Part shown: in pieces, positions 26,627 through 34,944 of the stretch
Layout: the number at the start of each line of letters is the position of its first letter
Position numbering within the stretch: the first letter of the stretch is position 1
Assembly: GCF_045862745.1 (NCBI RefSeq)
Contig: NZ_BQXN01000008.1
Span: forward strand, 22,834-86,833
Direction of reading: 5' to 3'
DNA: 64,000 bases
Source of the DNA: Furfurilactobacillus entadae
GTDB lineage: Bacteria > Bacillota > Bacilli > Lactobacillales > Lactobacillaceae
The notes under the pieces: model-generated
What the model was told of the DNA's origin: nothing
Database searches by the model: none
Seen by the model: the letters and a program-made list of their open reading frames with translations, nothing else
Position numbers and translations under genes: made by a program

Positions 26627-28426
26627 TTAGGCCGCCAATTGTTCTTCAGGAACAACAATCCGCTCGTACAACCATACAGTGATCAGGTAATACCCGCCGT
26701 ATAGAATCCAGAAGATCAGCATGGCCCAGCCGGTTGAAGCATACGGATGATACATAAGTGGCTTGAACAATTGTAAACCAAACAGCACGTCGATCATGCC
26801 GAGAATCCCGGGAATGAGGTACAAAACGAGCAGTTCACTGCGAATCGCGTGCCGCATTGTCTGCTGACGGACCCCAATGCGATTCAACATGTTGTACCGA
26901 ATCACATCGTCTGTTGCGCCAGATAAAATCTTGAACATCAAGCAACTTGCTAACATCGCTAAGAAGGCGATCCCGAGGAAGAGCCCCATAAATTCAAGCC
27001 CACTAAACAGCGTGTTAAACATGTCATATGCAGCGTACGCTCCGGCACTCATCCCCGCACTTGTTGGGTAACGTCGTTGTTGTTCCTTGTTTAGGTGTGA
27101 AAGTGCCACGCGATCCGCCAACAAGTCACTCACGCGAACAGTCGTCACAGTTTGCGGCGTTGCCGTCAATTTGTTAAAGGCTGATGCTGAAACGATTTGG
27201 CGCTTTTGTTGCATCCCGGTCGCCGTTAACCCAATAAAATCTAAATCTGTCAATCCTTGCCGTTTCATCTGAGCTAACGATAATGCTTTGACCGAACCAT
27301 CATTTTTAGGTTTGCTGGAGACCAGCTGTTCAAATGGTTGATCACGAAACTCTTGTTCATTATAAAAAACAGTATTCCCCACCACTTTTTGCGTATACGT
27401 TGCTTTATGCGCCACGTGCAGCTGTTTGATCAACTGCCGCTCACGTGAATTGGGGTTGTTAACTGCCACGGTGTACGCACTTGTCGAAACTGCCATGGTC
27501 CCAGACTGCTTATGCAACCCGGTCCCCACGCTCAGTGCACCAAGCGCCATGGCGAATAACAGTGAAACCACCGTCAACATTCGCGTATAACTTTGCAGCC
27601 GAAATCTAATTTGCGCCAACGTAAAGTTGTGCAACTGATGGCTGGCAAACGACGTCCGTTTTAACCCTGCAAGAACACTCACACTTCCCGCATGGATCAC
27701 AAAGTAACTCCCACTTGTAATCGTGATCAACGCCACAAAAATTGCATTGATTTGCAGTTGTCGAATGGCTGTAAACGCCCAGTAACCAACCGCCAGCAAT
27801 AAAATCCCGGCAATGCTTTCAATAACTAAGAGAACGGGACGAATCCGGCTAACCGTAACCCGTTCATCCGCGTGTAACAATGCCAGCACCGGCGTCCGCA
27901 GTAGTTTAATCAAGTTGAACGCTGCTGCAAGGATAAACAAGCCAATGTACAAACACCCAGTACCAATCACCGCCGGCCAGTACAGCGCAGTGAAATGGTG
28001 AACCGTTAAGCCCAGTTGGTGAAATAACATGCCAGCAACCACCGAACTGGCGCCAATCCCGATGACCACACCTAACGCTGTTGAAAGCACCCCAATAATC
28101 AACGTTTCGAGTCCGATCAGTTGGCCAATCCGTTGCTTCTTGGCACCCAACATCATGAACAATCCGTAATCACGTTGGCGCATCTTGAGCAGAAATGAGT
28201 TGGCGTACCCAATATAAACAACGGTAATCATGGCCAGTAGAATCATCCCAAAAACAAACACTTGGCTCGCCATTGCAATGGTGGTGTTGGACTTGATGAA
28301 CGCTTTGTTGGTGGCCAAGTTCATGAACATGTAGAAAATGGCGGCCGACATGACAAGCCCGGTCAAGAGCACTAGGTAGTCCTTAAACCGACTCCGCACA
28401 CCTGCTAATGATAGTTTTGTTAACAT
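26627..28426 (-). CDS. BceB/VraG-type ABC transporter permease (FtsX-like)
   Basis: Membrane protein of 599 residues with ten predicted hydrophobic segments. An extracellular domain of about 190 residues lies between about residues 295 and 485, which is the hallmark of permeases that sense or export peptide antibiotics such as bacitracin or nisin. The N-terminal region shows the FtsX-like pattern RQRDYGLFMMLGAKKQRIGQLI. It starts 11 bases after the ATPase gene. Unlike typical family loci, no histidine kinase or response regulator is adjacent in this window, so the trigger is unknown. Confidence 0.88.
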   Translation of the reverse strand: MLTKLSLAGVRSRFKDYLVLLTGLVMSAAIFYMFMNLATNKAFIKSNTTIAMASQVFVFGMILLAMITVVYIGYANSFLLKMRQRDYGLFMMLGAKKQRIGQLIGLETLIIGVLSTALGVVIGIGASSVVAGMLFHQLGLTVHHFTALYWPAVIGTGCLYIGLFILAAAFNLIKLLRTPVLALLHADERVTVSRIRPVLLVIESIAGILLLAVGYWAFTAIRQLQINAIFVALITITSGSYFVIHAGSVSVLAGLKRTSFASHQLHNFTLAQIRFRLQSYTRMLTVVSLLFAMALGALSVGTGLHKQSGTMAVSTSAYTVAVNNPNSRERQLIKQLHVAHKATYTQKVVGNTVFYNEQEFRDQPFEQLVSSKPKNDGSVKALSLAQMKRQGLTDLDFIGLTATGMQQKRQIVSASAFNKLTATPQTVTTVRVSDLLADRVALSHLNKEQQRRYPTSAGMSAGAYAAYDMFNTLFSGLEFMGLFLGIAFLAMLASCLMFKILSGATDDVIRYNMLNRIGVRQQTMRHAIRSELLVLYLIPGILGMIDVLFGLQLFKPLMYHPYASTGWAMLIFWILYGGYYLITVWLYERIVVPEEQLAA

Positions 28427-28437
28427 TTTGCCGCCTC

Positions 28438-29196
28438 CTACCGTTCAAACGTTCCGAGTGCCGTTAAGATCTGTTGATAAAAATCCTGACGTGACGCCTC
28501 ACCTTTGCTGAGTTCCTGACCAAGTTGCCCATCCTGCATGAACAGGAGCCGGTCACAGAAACTTGCTGAAAATGGGTCGTGCGTGACCAACAAGACGGAA
28601 ACATGCTGACGCTGATTGATGTCCGTTAGTAAGCTCATCAGATCCCGCGCGGCGGTTGAGTCCAGTGCTCCAGTGGGTTCATCCCCCATGATGATCGCTG
28701 GCTCATGAACAATGGCCCGAGCAGCGGCAACCCGTTGCTTTTGCCCACCAGATAATTCTGCAGGGTACTTGTTCAGCAACGGATCGATCCGCAATGTTTC
28801 GGCAACCCGTTGAACGGCTTCATCAATTTTACTTTTGCTAACCCCTTGAAGTGACAGCGGCAACGCAATGTTCTCACGGGCCGTTAAACTTTCTAACAGG
28901 TTAAAATCTTGGAAAATGAAGCCAATTTCTTCCGAGCGGAAGTCCGATAACGCGCGCCCCTTGTAATGGCTGATTTCTTTACCGTTAACCTTGACGCTAC
29001 CGCTAGTCGGTACATCCAACGTTGACAGTAAATTCAACAACGTTGTTTTCCCAGAGCCAGAGGCCCCCATGATCCCGACAAATTCACCGGCTTGGACGGT
29101 GAAATCTAATCCCTTTAACACTTCATACTGGTGCGTCTTTTTCTGACCGTATGTTTTCCGCAATTCTGAAACTTCAACGACTGGTGTTGTTTTCAT
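28438..29196 (-). CDS. BceA/VraF-type ABC transporter ATP-binding protein
   Basis: ATPase of 252 residues. Walker A GASGSGKT at 44-51, Q-loop FQDFNLLE, signature LSGGQKQR, Walker B IIMGDEPTGALD and the switch histidine in LLVTHDP. This is the MacB/LolD-like class that pairs with FtsX-type permeases. The start at 29196 has AGAGG eight bases upstream. It forms a two-gene operon with the permease and has a clear promoter with an inverted repeat in the spacer. Confidence 0.9.
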   Translation of the reverse strand: MKTTPVVEVSELRKTYGQKKTHQYEVLKGLDFTVQAGEFVGIMGASGSGKTTLLNLLSTLDVPTSGSVKVNGKEISHYKGRALSDFRSEEIGFIFQDFNLLESLTARENIALPLSLQGVSKSKIDEAVQRVAETLRIDPLLNKYPAELSGGQKQRVAAARAIVHEPAIIMGDEPTGALDSTAARDLMSLLTDINQRQHVSVLLVTHDPFSASFCDRLLFMQDGQLGQELSKGEASRQDFYQQILTALGTFER

Positions 29197-29240
29197 ATTA
29201 ATAACCTCTTTCGTCATTCAGTTAGTTACTTGTGTAGTTA

Positions 29241-29269
29241 ACCATACATGTAGCGACATATGATGTCAA
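29241..29269 (-). promoter_or_regulatory. Promoter of the bceAB-like pair with inverted repeat
   Basis: Minus strand TTGACA (29264-29269), 17-base spacer, TATGGT (29241-29246). The inverted repeat GACAT-ATG-ATGTC (29255-29267, plus-strand reading) overlaps the -35 and spacer. Confidence 0.6.
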
Positions 29270-29355
29270 CCCATCATTAGCATTTTTCATTCAAATTAGC
29301 GCCCTCTTCGTCGCGAATACGGTGGTGCTTAACGGTTTAACGAACCGCGTTTACA

Positions 29356-29391
29356 AAAAAACGCGACCAGTTATTTTCATAACTAGTCGCG
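29356..29391 (-). terminator. Intrinsic terminator after recA
   Basis: Minus strand CGCGACTAGTTAT, loop GAAA, ATAACTGGTCGCG, then a run of seven T: a 13-bp stem with a tetraloop. Confidence 0.95.
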
Positions 29392-29404
29392 CTCACGTTA
29401 CTAT

Positions 29405-30469
29405 TTAAACATCAAGATCAGTGGTGTCACCATCGGTCTTTGGTGCCTCAGTTGCTGAATCATCCTCAGCGTCACCATCCATGTTGTAGGCCTTACGAAC
29501 CTTATCATGAATCTCCTGACGCATTGCTGCGTGTTCTGGGTCTTCTAGATAAGCCTTAACGTTTTCACGTCCTTGGCCGATCCGTTCACCATCGTATGAA
29601 TACCACGCACCTGACTTATCAACGATATCTTTATCCACAGCCATGTCTAACAATTCACCTGACTGTGAAATTCCCTTACCGTACATAATGTCCACTTCAG
29701 CCACCCGGAATGGTGAAGCCACTTTGTTCTTCACAACCTTGATCCGGGTTCGGTTCCCCATGACTTCCGTGCCATCTTTAATTTGTTCAGCACGACGAAC
29801 TTCAAGCCGAATGGTTGAGTAAAACTTCAGGGCTCGACCACCAGGGGTGGTTTCTGGGTTCCCAAACATAACCCCAACCTTTTCACGAATTTGGTTAATG
29901 AAAATGGCAATGGTCTTCGTCTTGTTGATGGTCCCAGATAACTTCCGGAGGGCTTGTGACATCAACCGTGCCTGTAACCCAACGTGCGCGTCACCCATTT
30001 CACCTTCAATTTCGGCGCGGGGCACCAAGGCAGCGACGGAATCAATCACCACAATATCAATGGCACCAGAAGAAACCAGGGCATCCGTAATTTCCAACCC
30101 TTGTTCACCAGTATCTGGTTGTGACAGCAACAGATCGTCAACGTTGACCCCGAGGGATTCGGCATACTGGGCATCCAGGGCGTTTTCAGCATCGATGTAG
30201 GCGGCAGTTCCGCCCATCTTTTGGACTTCTGCGACGGCATGCAACGCAATGGTTGTCTTACCAGATGATTCTGGTCCGTACACTTCCACAATCCGACCAC
30301 GAGGGAAGCCCCCGACACCGAGTGCATCATCAAGCTTCAATGAACCTGACGGAATGGTTGAGATTTGCGTGTTGGCATTTTCACCCAACCGCATAATGGA
30401 ACCTTTACCAAAATTCTTTTCAATTTTCTTTAAGGCAGCGTCGAGCGCTGCTTGACGTGCATCAGCCAA
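29405..30469 (-). CDS. recA: Recombinase RecA
   Basis: Strand-exchange ATPase and LexA coprotease of 354 residues. It begins ADARQAALDAALKKIEKNFG, the canonical RecA N-terminus; Walker A GPESSGKT is at 65-72, with Walker B and loop L2 regions following, and an acidic C-terminal tail. The start is taken as TTG 30469 because AAGGAGG lies eight bases upstream and the protein then matches the family. An ATG eight codons further upstream would add MSLKEDLP and has only a weak site. An SOS box and promoter lie upstream; cinA precedes it. Confidence 0.97.
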   Translation of the reverse strand: MADARQAALDAALKKIEKNFGKGSIMRLGENANTQISTIPSGSLKLDDALGVGGFPRGRIVEVYGPESSGKTTIALHAVAEVQKMGGTAAYIDAENALDAQYAESLGVNVDDLLLSQPDTGEQGLEITDALVSSGAIDIVVIDSVAALVPRAEIEGEMGDAHVGLQARLMSQALRKLSGTINKTKTIAIFINQIREKVGVMFGNPETTPGGRALKFYSTIRLEVRRAEQIKDGTEVMGNRTRIKVVKNKVASPFRVAEVDIMYGKGISQSGELLDMAVDKDIVDKSGAWYSYDGERIGQGRENVKAYLEDPEHAAMRQEIHDKVRKAYNMDGDAEDDSATEAPKTDGDTTDLDV

Positions 30470-30507
30470 GGGCAGATCCTCCTTCAATGACATAACCTAA
30501 TGACATT

Positions 30508-30536
30508 ATGATACCGACTCGCGCACCAAATTGCAA
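30508..30536 (-). promoter_or_regulatory. recA promoter
   Basis: Minus strand TTGCAA (30531-30536), 17-base spacer, TATCAT (30508-30513), starting 15 bases upstream of the first possible recA ATG. It lies between the SOS box and recA. Confidence 0.75.
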
Positions 30537-30543
30537 GAAAAAT

Positions 30544-30557
30544 CGAACAAAAGTTCG
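30544..30557 (-). promoter_or_regulatory. SOS (LexA/DinR) box upstream of recA
   Basis: CGAACTTTTGTTCG on the minus strand, a perfect CGAAC-N4-GTTCG palindrome, eight bases upstream of the -35 and directly after the cinA stop. Confidence 0.9.
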
Positions 30558-30559
30558 CA

Positions 30560-31810
30560 TTAGTTCGTGTGTTGTGTTGCCCGTAAAATCATGTTTAAAC
30601 CACTTAAAACAGCGCGCCACCGGTTTAACTGCCGGTCGTCACCAAAGTGAAATTCTTGGGCAATTACCGGTTGATTGCGATAAGCCAAGCCGATCCACAC
30701 TGTCCCAGCCGGTTTGTGTTCCAACGGTTCCGGTCCTGCGGCACCAGTAAAGCTGATGCCGATGTCCGTATTAAGCGTTGCTCGGGCCCGAGCAGCCATC
30801 TCCTTTGCGGTCGCTTCGCTCACCACGCCGTGTGCATCAATGGTGTGCTGAGAAACGCCCAATAGGTTAGCCTTGGCACTGGCAGCGTAGGTGACAAACC
30901 CGCCTGGGAAAATTGCTGAAACACCAGGAATCGTTCCAATCGTACTTTGAAATAAGCCCGCCGTCAGACTTTCGGCCGCCGTTATCGACAGGTTCGCCTT
31001 AATCAGCGTGTCGACCACGACCTTCGCCAAACTGTTATCATCGCCATACCCGTAAAAATACTGACCAACCCGGCTTTGAATCGTTTGCTCTAATTGATCT
31101 AGTAATTGACCAACCTTAGCTTCACTTTGCCCACTTGCCGTTAACCGCAACGTCACCTCTGCGTCCTTTGCATAGGTTGCTAACGTTGGGTTTGTTTGCG
31201 TCTCAATCAGGTCGTCTAACTCACGGGCTAATGATGCTTCACCGATCCCAAAGAAGCGCAGAACGCGCGATGTGAGGTGCTGCCGTGACTGGTAGGTTTT
31301 GACCAACAATGGTTTCGTTTCCCGATCAAACATTTCCATCAGTTCACGCGGTGGTCCAGGAAGCACCAAGTAATCAGCCCAATTAGGTTGGTGGACAAAA
31401 TCGCCCACGGCCATCCCGTTGTGGTTGGGCAAGACCGTTGCACCATCAATGTACAGTGCTTGCAACCGATCATTATTTCCAAGGGTCCGGCCTGTTCGTT
31501 GGTAATGTGCTGCAATCTTTTCAAGTGCTGCCTCATCCACAACCAGCTTGCGACCCAATTGCCGTGCCACAAGTTGCTTCGTTAAGTCATCCTTTGTCGG
31601 TCCAAGGCCCCCCATCACAACAACAAGGTCACTTCGCTCCTCTGCCAACGTTAGCGCCGCTGCTAGCCGTTCAGGATTATCCCCAACAACCTGTTGGTCA
31701 TACACATTGATTCCTAGTTCTGCTAACCCACGAGCAACGTAACTGGCATTGGTATTATCAATTTGGCCCAGTAAGATTTCTGTTCCAACAGCAATAATTT
31801 CAGCCTTCAT
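30560..31810 (-). CDS. cinA: CinA, NMN deamidase/competence-damage-type protein
   Basis: Protein of 416 residues with two parts. The N-terminal MoaB/Mog-like domain shows AEIIAVGTEILLGQIDNTN and VVVMGGLGPTKDD; the C-terminal CinA domain shows AAESLTAGLFQSTIGTIPGVS and ISFTGAAGP. CinA proteins hydrolyse NMN and related pyridine nucleotides and in streptococci are induced with recA in competence. The start at 31810 has AAGGAG ten bases upstream. It precedes recA, the conserved order in low-GC Gram-positives; recA also has its own SOS-controlled promoter. Confidence 0.93.
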   Translation of the reverse strand: MKAEIIAVGTEILLGQIDNTNASYVARGLAELGINVYDQQVVGDNPERLAAALTLAEERSDLVVVMGGLGPTKDDLTKQLVARQLGRKLVVDEAALEKIAAHYQRTGRTLGNNDRLQALYIDGATVLPNHNGMAVGDFVHQPNWADYLVLPGPPRELMEMFDRETKPLLVKTYQSRQHLTSRVLRFFGIGEASLARELDDLIETQTNPTLATYAKDAEVTLRLTASGQSEAKVGQLLDQLEQTIQSRVGQYFYGYGDDNSLAKVVVDTLIKANLSITAAESLTAGLFQSTIGTIPGVSAIFPGGFVTYAASAKANLLGVSQHTIDAHGVVSEATAKEMAARARATLNTDIGISFTGAAGPEPLEHKPAGTVWIGLAYRNQPVIAQEFHFGDDRQLNRWRAVLSGLNMILRATQHTN

Positions 31811-31896
31811 TTCTTCACCACTCCTTACATACGGCAACGAACCGTTTTTATTCGTCACTTCTAGTATAAAACGTTTTTAATTGTTCAGCCCACAAT

Positions 31897-31934
31897 AAAA
31901 GCGGTAGCCCACACTTTTCGTGTTGCTACCGCTT
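31897..31934 (-). terminator. Intrinsic terminator after pgsA
   Basis: Minus strand AAGCGGTAGC pairs with GCTACCGCTT, with an inner ACAC/GTGT extension, then TTTATT. Confidence 0.85.
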
Positions 31935-31940
31935 AATCGG

Positions 31941-32525
31941 TTATTTAAATCCGTCACTAAAGACACTCCGGTTTTGAACAAAGTAATCAACACCTGAGTA
32001 AATGGTGAAGAATAAACAAATGTATAACAGAATCAGGGCCATTGGCACCCCAATGTTATTAAAGAACACATTATTCAACAACAGGAAAATGATGGATAAC
32101 ATTTGGGTCGTGGTCTTGATTTTACCAGGATAAGCAGCCGCCATGACGGTGCCATCGTTTTCAACAATAAGTAACCGCAATCCGGTAATGGCGAGTTCCC
32201 GACAGACGATGATGGCAATCACCCATGCAGGTGCCTTGCCCATCTCAACCAAGATGACAAACGCCGTCATGACCAGCATCTTGTCTGCTAACGGATCAGC
32301 AAACTTCCCAAAGTTAGTCACAAGGTGTTGCCCCCGTGCGATTCGTCCGTCCAGAAAATCAGTCAGTGACGCCACGATGAAAATAATTGTGGCAATGAGG
32401 CTCGTGACCGGAATACTCGTACTTGCCCACACAACTGTCCCCCAGTTAAACGGAACAGCCATAATGATTAAAAAGATTGGAATCAAAATGATTCGAAAGA
32501 CCGTTAATTTATTCGGTAAATTCAC
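31941..32525 (-). CDS. pgsA: CDP-diacylglycerol--glycerol-3-phosphate phosphatidyltransferase
   Basis: Membrane enzyme of 194 residues that makes phosphatidylglycerol phosphate, the precursor of phosphatidylglycerol and of the lipoteichoic acid glycerol phosphate chain. The CDP-alcohol transferase motif is complete in TDFLDGRIARGQ followed by GKFADPLADK at about residues 55-80. Four to five hydrophobic segments are visible. It starts 17 bases after the RodZ-like gene, the conserved ymfM-pgsA arrangement of Firmicutes. Confidence 0.96.
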   Translation of the reverse strand: MNLPNKLTVFRIILIPIFLIIMAVPFNWGTVVWASTSIPVTSLIATIIFIVASLTDFLDGRIARGQHLVTNFGKFADPLADKMLVMTAFVILVEMGKAPAWVIAIIVCRELAITGLRLLIVENDGTVMAAAYPGKIKTTTQMLSIIFLLLNNVFFNNIGVPMALILLYICLFFTIYSGVDYFVQNRSVFSDGFK

Positions 32526-32542
32526 GTTACTGTCCCCCGCCT

Positions 32543-33502
32543 TTACTTAGTGGTACTTGACGCTGCCTTTAACTGTAACGTCAAGACACCGGTGGTCCCT
32601 GTCCCAGTTGTCAAATCAACATTTTTACCGTTGATCTTAACCTTTGATGAAGACCGGTTCCCGTATGAAACGGCAACAGAGGTCGCTGTACTTGGAATCG
32701 TCACCGTTTGGTCCTTACCACTGGTCAACGTTCCTTGATAAAGCGAGGTGCCACCAGCAGTAACTGACATCCATGAATCGGCGCCAGCGGCTGCGACCGT
32801 CAGTTTACTGTTTGCTGGTGCATTTTCAACGTTATACGTTAAGTTTGCGCCAGTCGTTGTGACACCAACCAATTTTTGCTTACTTGACGACTTGCTTGTT
32901 GAACTGCTTGAACTTGACGACGAACTACTTGAGCTCGATGATGAGCTGCTAGAACTTGAACTAGCAGCTGAGCTCGAACTTGATTGGTGACTGCTACTTG
33001 ATGACTTCTCTGTAGCCGAGCTCACCTTCACGGAGCTACTGGACACAGCACTATGATTGCTTGACTGACGCCCATTCCGGGCGGCAAAGATCCAAATCGT
33101 CCCCAAGATCACGACCACAACCAGTGTCACGATCGCAATTGGCATAATGCCACGAACCCGATCCAACCGGGTATCTGCTTGCTCCAATTTCGCAGCCTTT
33201 GGTTCCCGCGTAGTTGGCCGCTCTGCCTCTGCTGCAATGACGTTGGCCGCAGCAGCGTGGGGCAATTGATCGTTGTAGTCCTTCAGTAATTCATCGCCGT
33301 TTAAGTCAACAGACTGGGCGTACTGCTTAATGAAGGCCCGAACATAAAAATCGCCTGGTAGTTCATCAAACTTACCATCTTCAATAGCAATTAAATAACG
33401 CCGTTGAATCTTGGTGGCTTGCTGGACGTCATCAATGGTTAACCCCTTTGCGTTCCGGGCTTCTTGTAACTTTTGACCGATTGTCGGTGTTTCTTCACTC
33501 AT
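32543..33502 (-). CDS. rodZ: RodZ-like helix-turn-helix membrane protein (YmfM)
   Basis: Protein of 319 residues. N-terminal HTH_25 domain (GQKLQEARNAKGLTIDDVQQATKI) at about 8-70, one membrane segment at about 119-140, then a serine-rich linker with an uninterrupted run of about twenty serines (around 181-201), and a C-terminal beta-rich DUF4115 domain. RodZ family proteins connect MreB to the elongation machinery; the HTH domain contacts MreB. Here mreBCD is 6 kb away. The serine run is probably an extracytoplasmic flexible linker. Confidence 0.88.
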   Translation of the reverse strand: MSEETPTIGQKLQEARNAKGLTIDDVQQATKIQRRYLIAIEDGKFDELPGDFYVRAFIKQYAQSVDLNGDELLKDYNDQLPHAAAANVIAAEAERPTTREPKAAKLEQADTRLDRVRGIMPIAIVTLVVVVILGTIWIFAARNGRQSSNHSAVSSSSVKVSSATEKSSSSSHQSSSSSAASSSSSSSSSSSSSSSSSSSSSTSKSSSKQKLVGVTTTGANLTYNVENAPANSKLTVAAAGADSWMSVTAGGTSLYQGTLTSGKDQTVTIPSTATSVAVSYGNRSSSKVKINGKNVDLTTGTGTTGVLTLQLKAASSTTK

Positions 33503-33552
33503 AAGATCAAAACTCCATCTTTTCTAGAATATACATTAATCCGTTGCTTTTC

Positions 33553-33602
33553 AGTATAGCATACGACAGTGGCCCGCGTGGTCATCCACCAACCCGGGCC
33601 AC
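33553..33602 (-). promoter_or_regulatory. rodZ-pgsA promoter (extended -10) and preceding hairpin
   Basis: Minus strand TGCTATACT with the -10 at 33553-33558. Just upstream a hairpin GTGGCCCG/CGGGCCAC (33569-33576 and 33595-33602) with an inner GTGG/CCAC helix lies after ymfH; it lacks a U run, so its terminator role is doubtful. Confidence 0.5.
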
Positions 33603-33617
33603 ATCTTTAAGATAATT

Positions 33618-34934
33618 TTAGGAAGGTTCATTCCCATCGTCCACTGGCATAATGTCAAAAACACTAATACCATCGGACCGAATCAATGACTTCGCAACGC
33701 TTTGAATATCTGTCAGGGTCATCGCTTCCAGGACCTTCGTTTCATCCAGGAGATTAGCATTGTCAAACAGTTTTCCCTCATAAGCGTTCGCAATGGCCTC
33801 CACCGAATTTAACATCATGACGTGGTGCCCAATGGCTTCACGTTTAACTAGCTCAAAGTTAGCGTCTGCTGCTTCCCCAGTCACATACTCATCGACATGC
33901 TCTAACACATCGATCATTGCTTCGGAAAACTCACTCGGTGCCTTTGTATCACTACTGATGGTTAAGAAATGGAACCCCCGCTCAAGGGAGAAGTCATAGT
34001 CAAAACTGTCATCAATAATGCCGTCATCGTACAACTTCAGGTAGGCGGTACTGGTATCCGCAAACAACATGTCGAGTAACAAGGAAGCGGCTAAACTGTA
34101 CGTTAACCCTGCCCGCCCCGTCGGCACATCATCTAACCCCCGCAGCCCAACAATGGACTTTGGCATGGTCACATCTAGGTGTCGGCTTCGATACGGTAAA
34201 ATTTCCGTTTCGTCGTGGTTTTCAATGATGGTTCGGTCAATTATCTCAGGCGCACTAAACGTCTTTTCCGCCTGGTTTTTCCGAATGATTTCCATCACAG
34301 TCGCCGGGTCGAACGCACCAACAACAAATAAATTCATGTTGCTTGGGTGGTAAAAAGTCGCGTAGCTCTGTTGCAGTTGTTCTGCGGTGATTTTTGAAAT
34401 GGATTCCTTGGTTCCCGCGATGTCAATGTGAACGGGTTCCGTTGGGTACAAGTTGCCAACGATGCCCATGAACAACTGCCAGCTTGGGTCGTCATCATAC
34501 ATCTGAATTTCTTGCCCAATGATCCCCTTTTCCTTTTCCACCGTTGCTGGTGTAAAGTACGGATCTTGAACAAAATCCAGAAGAACATTTAAATTTTCCG
34601 TTAAATGGCGACTGGCCGAAAAGAGGTAGCTTGTCCGTGTGAAGCTCGTAAACGCGTTGGCATCCGCCCCGTATTCACCAAACAAATCGAACGCATCATG
34701 ATCGGCCTTTTCAAACATCTTATGTTCCAAAAAGTGGGCAACACCGTCCGGAATCGTGATGGCTTCCGTCTCGCCACGTGGGACAAACGTCCGGTCGGTG
34801 GACCCAAAATCAGTGGTTAACAGCGCGTACGTTTTATGAAAACCGGCCTTGGGCAGCAACTGAACGAAGAGTCCGTTTGGTAACGTCTCTTCAAACAACG
34901 ACTCGCCAAGTTCTTGATAATCGTGTTTTTCCAC
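33618..34934 (-). CDS. ymfH: M16 family peptidase YmfH (catalytic-type)
   Basis: Insulinase-type protein of 438 residues. The inverted zinc motif HFLEH (HXXEH) is present near residue 70, followed by NAFTSFTRTSY, so this copy is likely the active partner. M16 proteases of this type act as pairs in the cytoplasm of Firmicutes. It starts ten bases after ymfF, the neighbour that lacks the zinc motif. The physiological substrate is not known. Confidence 0.88.
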   Translation of the reverse strand: MEKHDYQELGESLFEETLPNGLFVQLLPKAGFHKTYALLTTDFGSTDRTFVPRGETEAITIPDGVAHFLEHKMFEKADHDAFDLFGEYGADANAFTSFTRTSYLFSASRHLTENLNVLLDFVQDPYFTPATVEKEKGIIGQEIQMYDDDPSWQLFMGIVGNLYPTEPVHIDIAGTKESISKITAEQLQQSYATFYHPSNMNLFVVGAFDPATVMEIIRKNQAEKTFSAPEIIDRTIIENHDETEILPYRSRHLDVTMPKSIVGLRGLDDVPTGRAGLTYSLAASLLLDMLFADTSTAYLKLYDDGIIDDSFDYDFSLERGFHFLTISSDTKAPSEFSEAMIDVLEHVDEYVTGEAADANFELVKREAIGHHVMMLNSVEAIANAYEGKLFDNANLLDETKVLEAMTLTDIQSVAKSLIRSDGISVFDIMPVDDGNEPS

Positions 34935-34944
34935 AAGCAGCCTC

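Noticed and set aside
32870..33060. Repeated serine codons as a possible CRISPR or tandem DNA repeat
   Set aside because: It is an in-frame low-complexity protein segment with irregular codons and no spacers.
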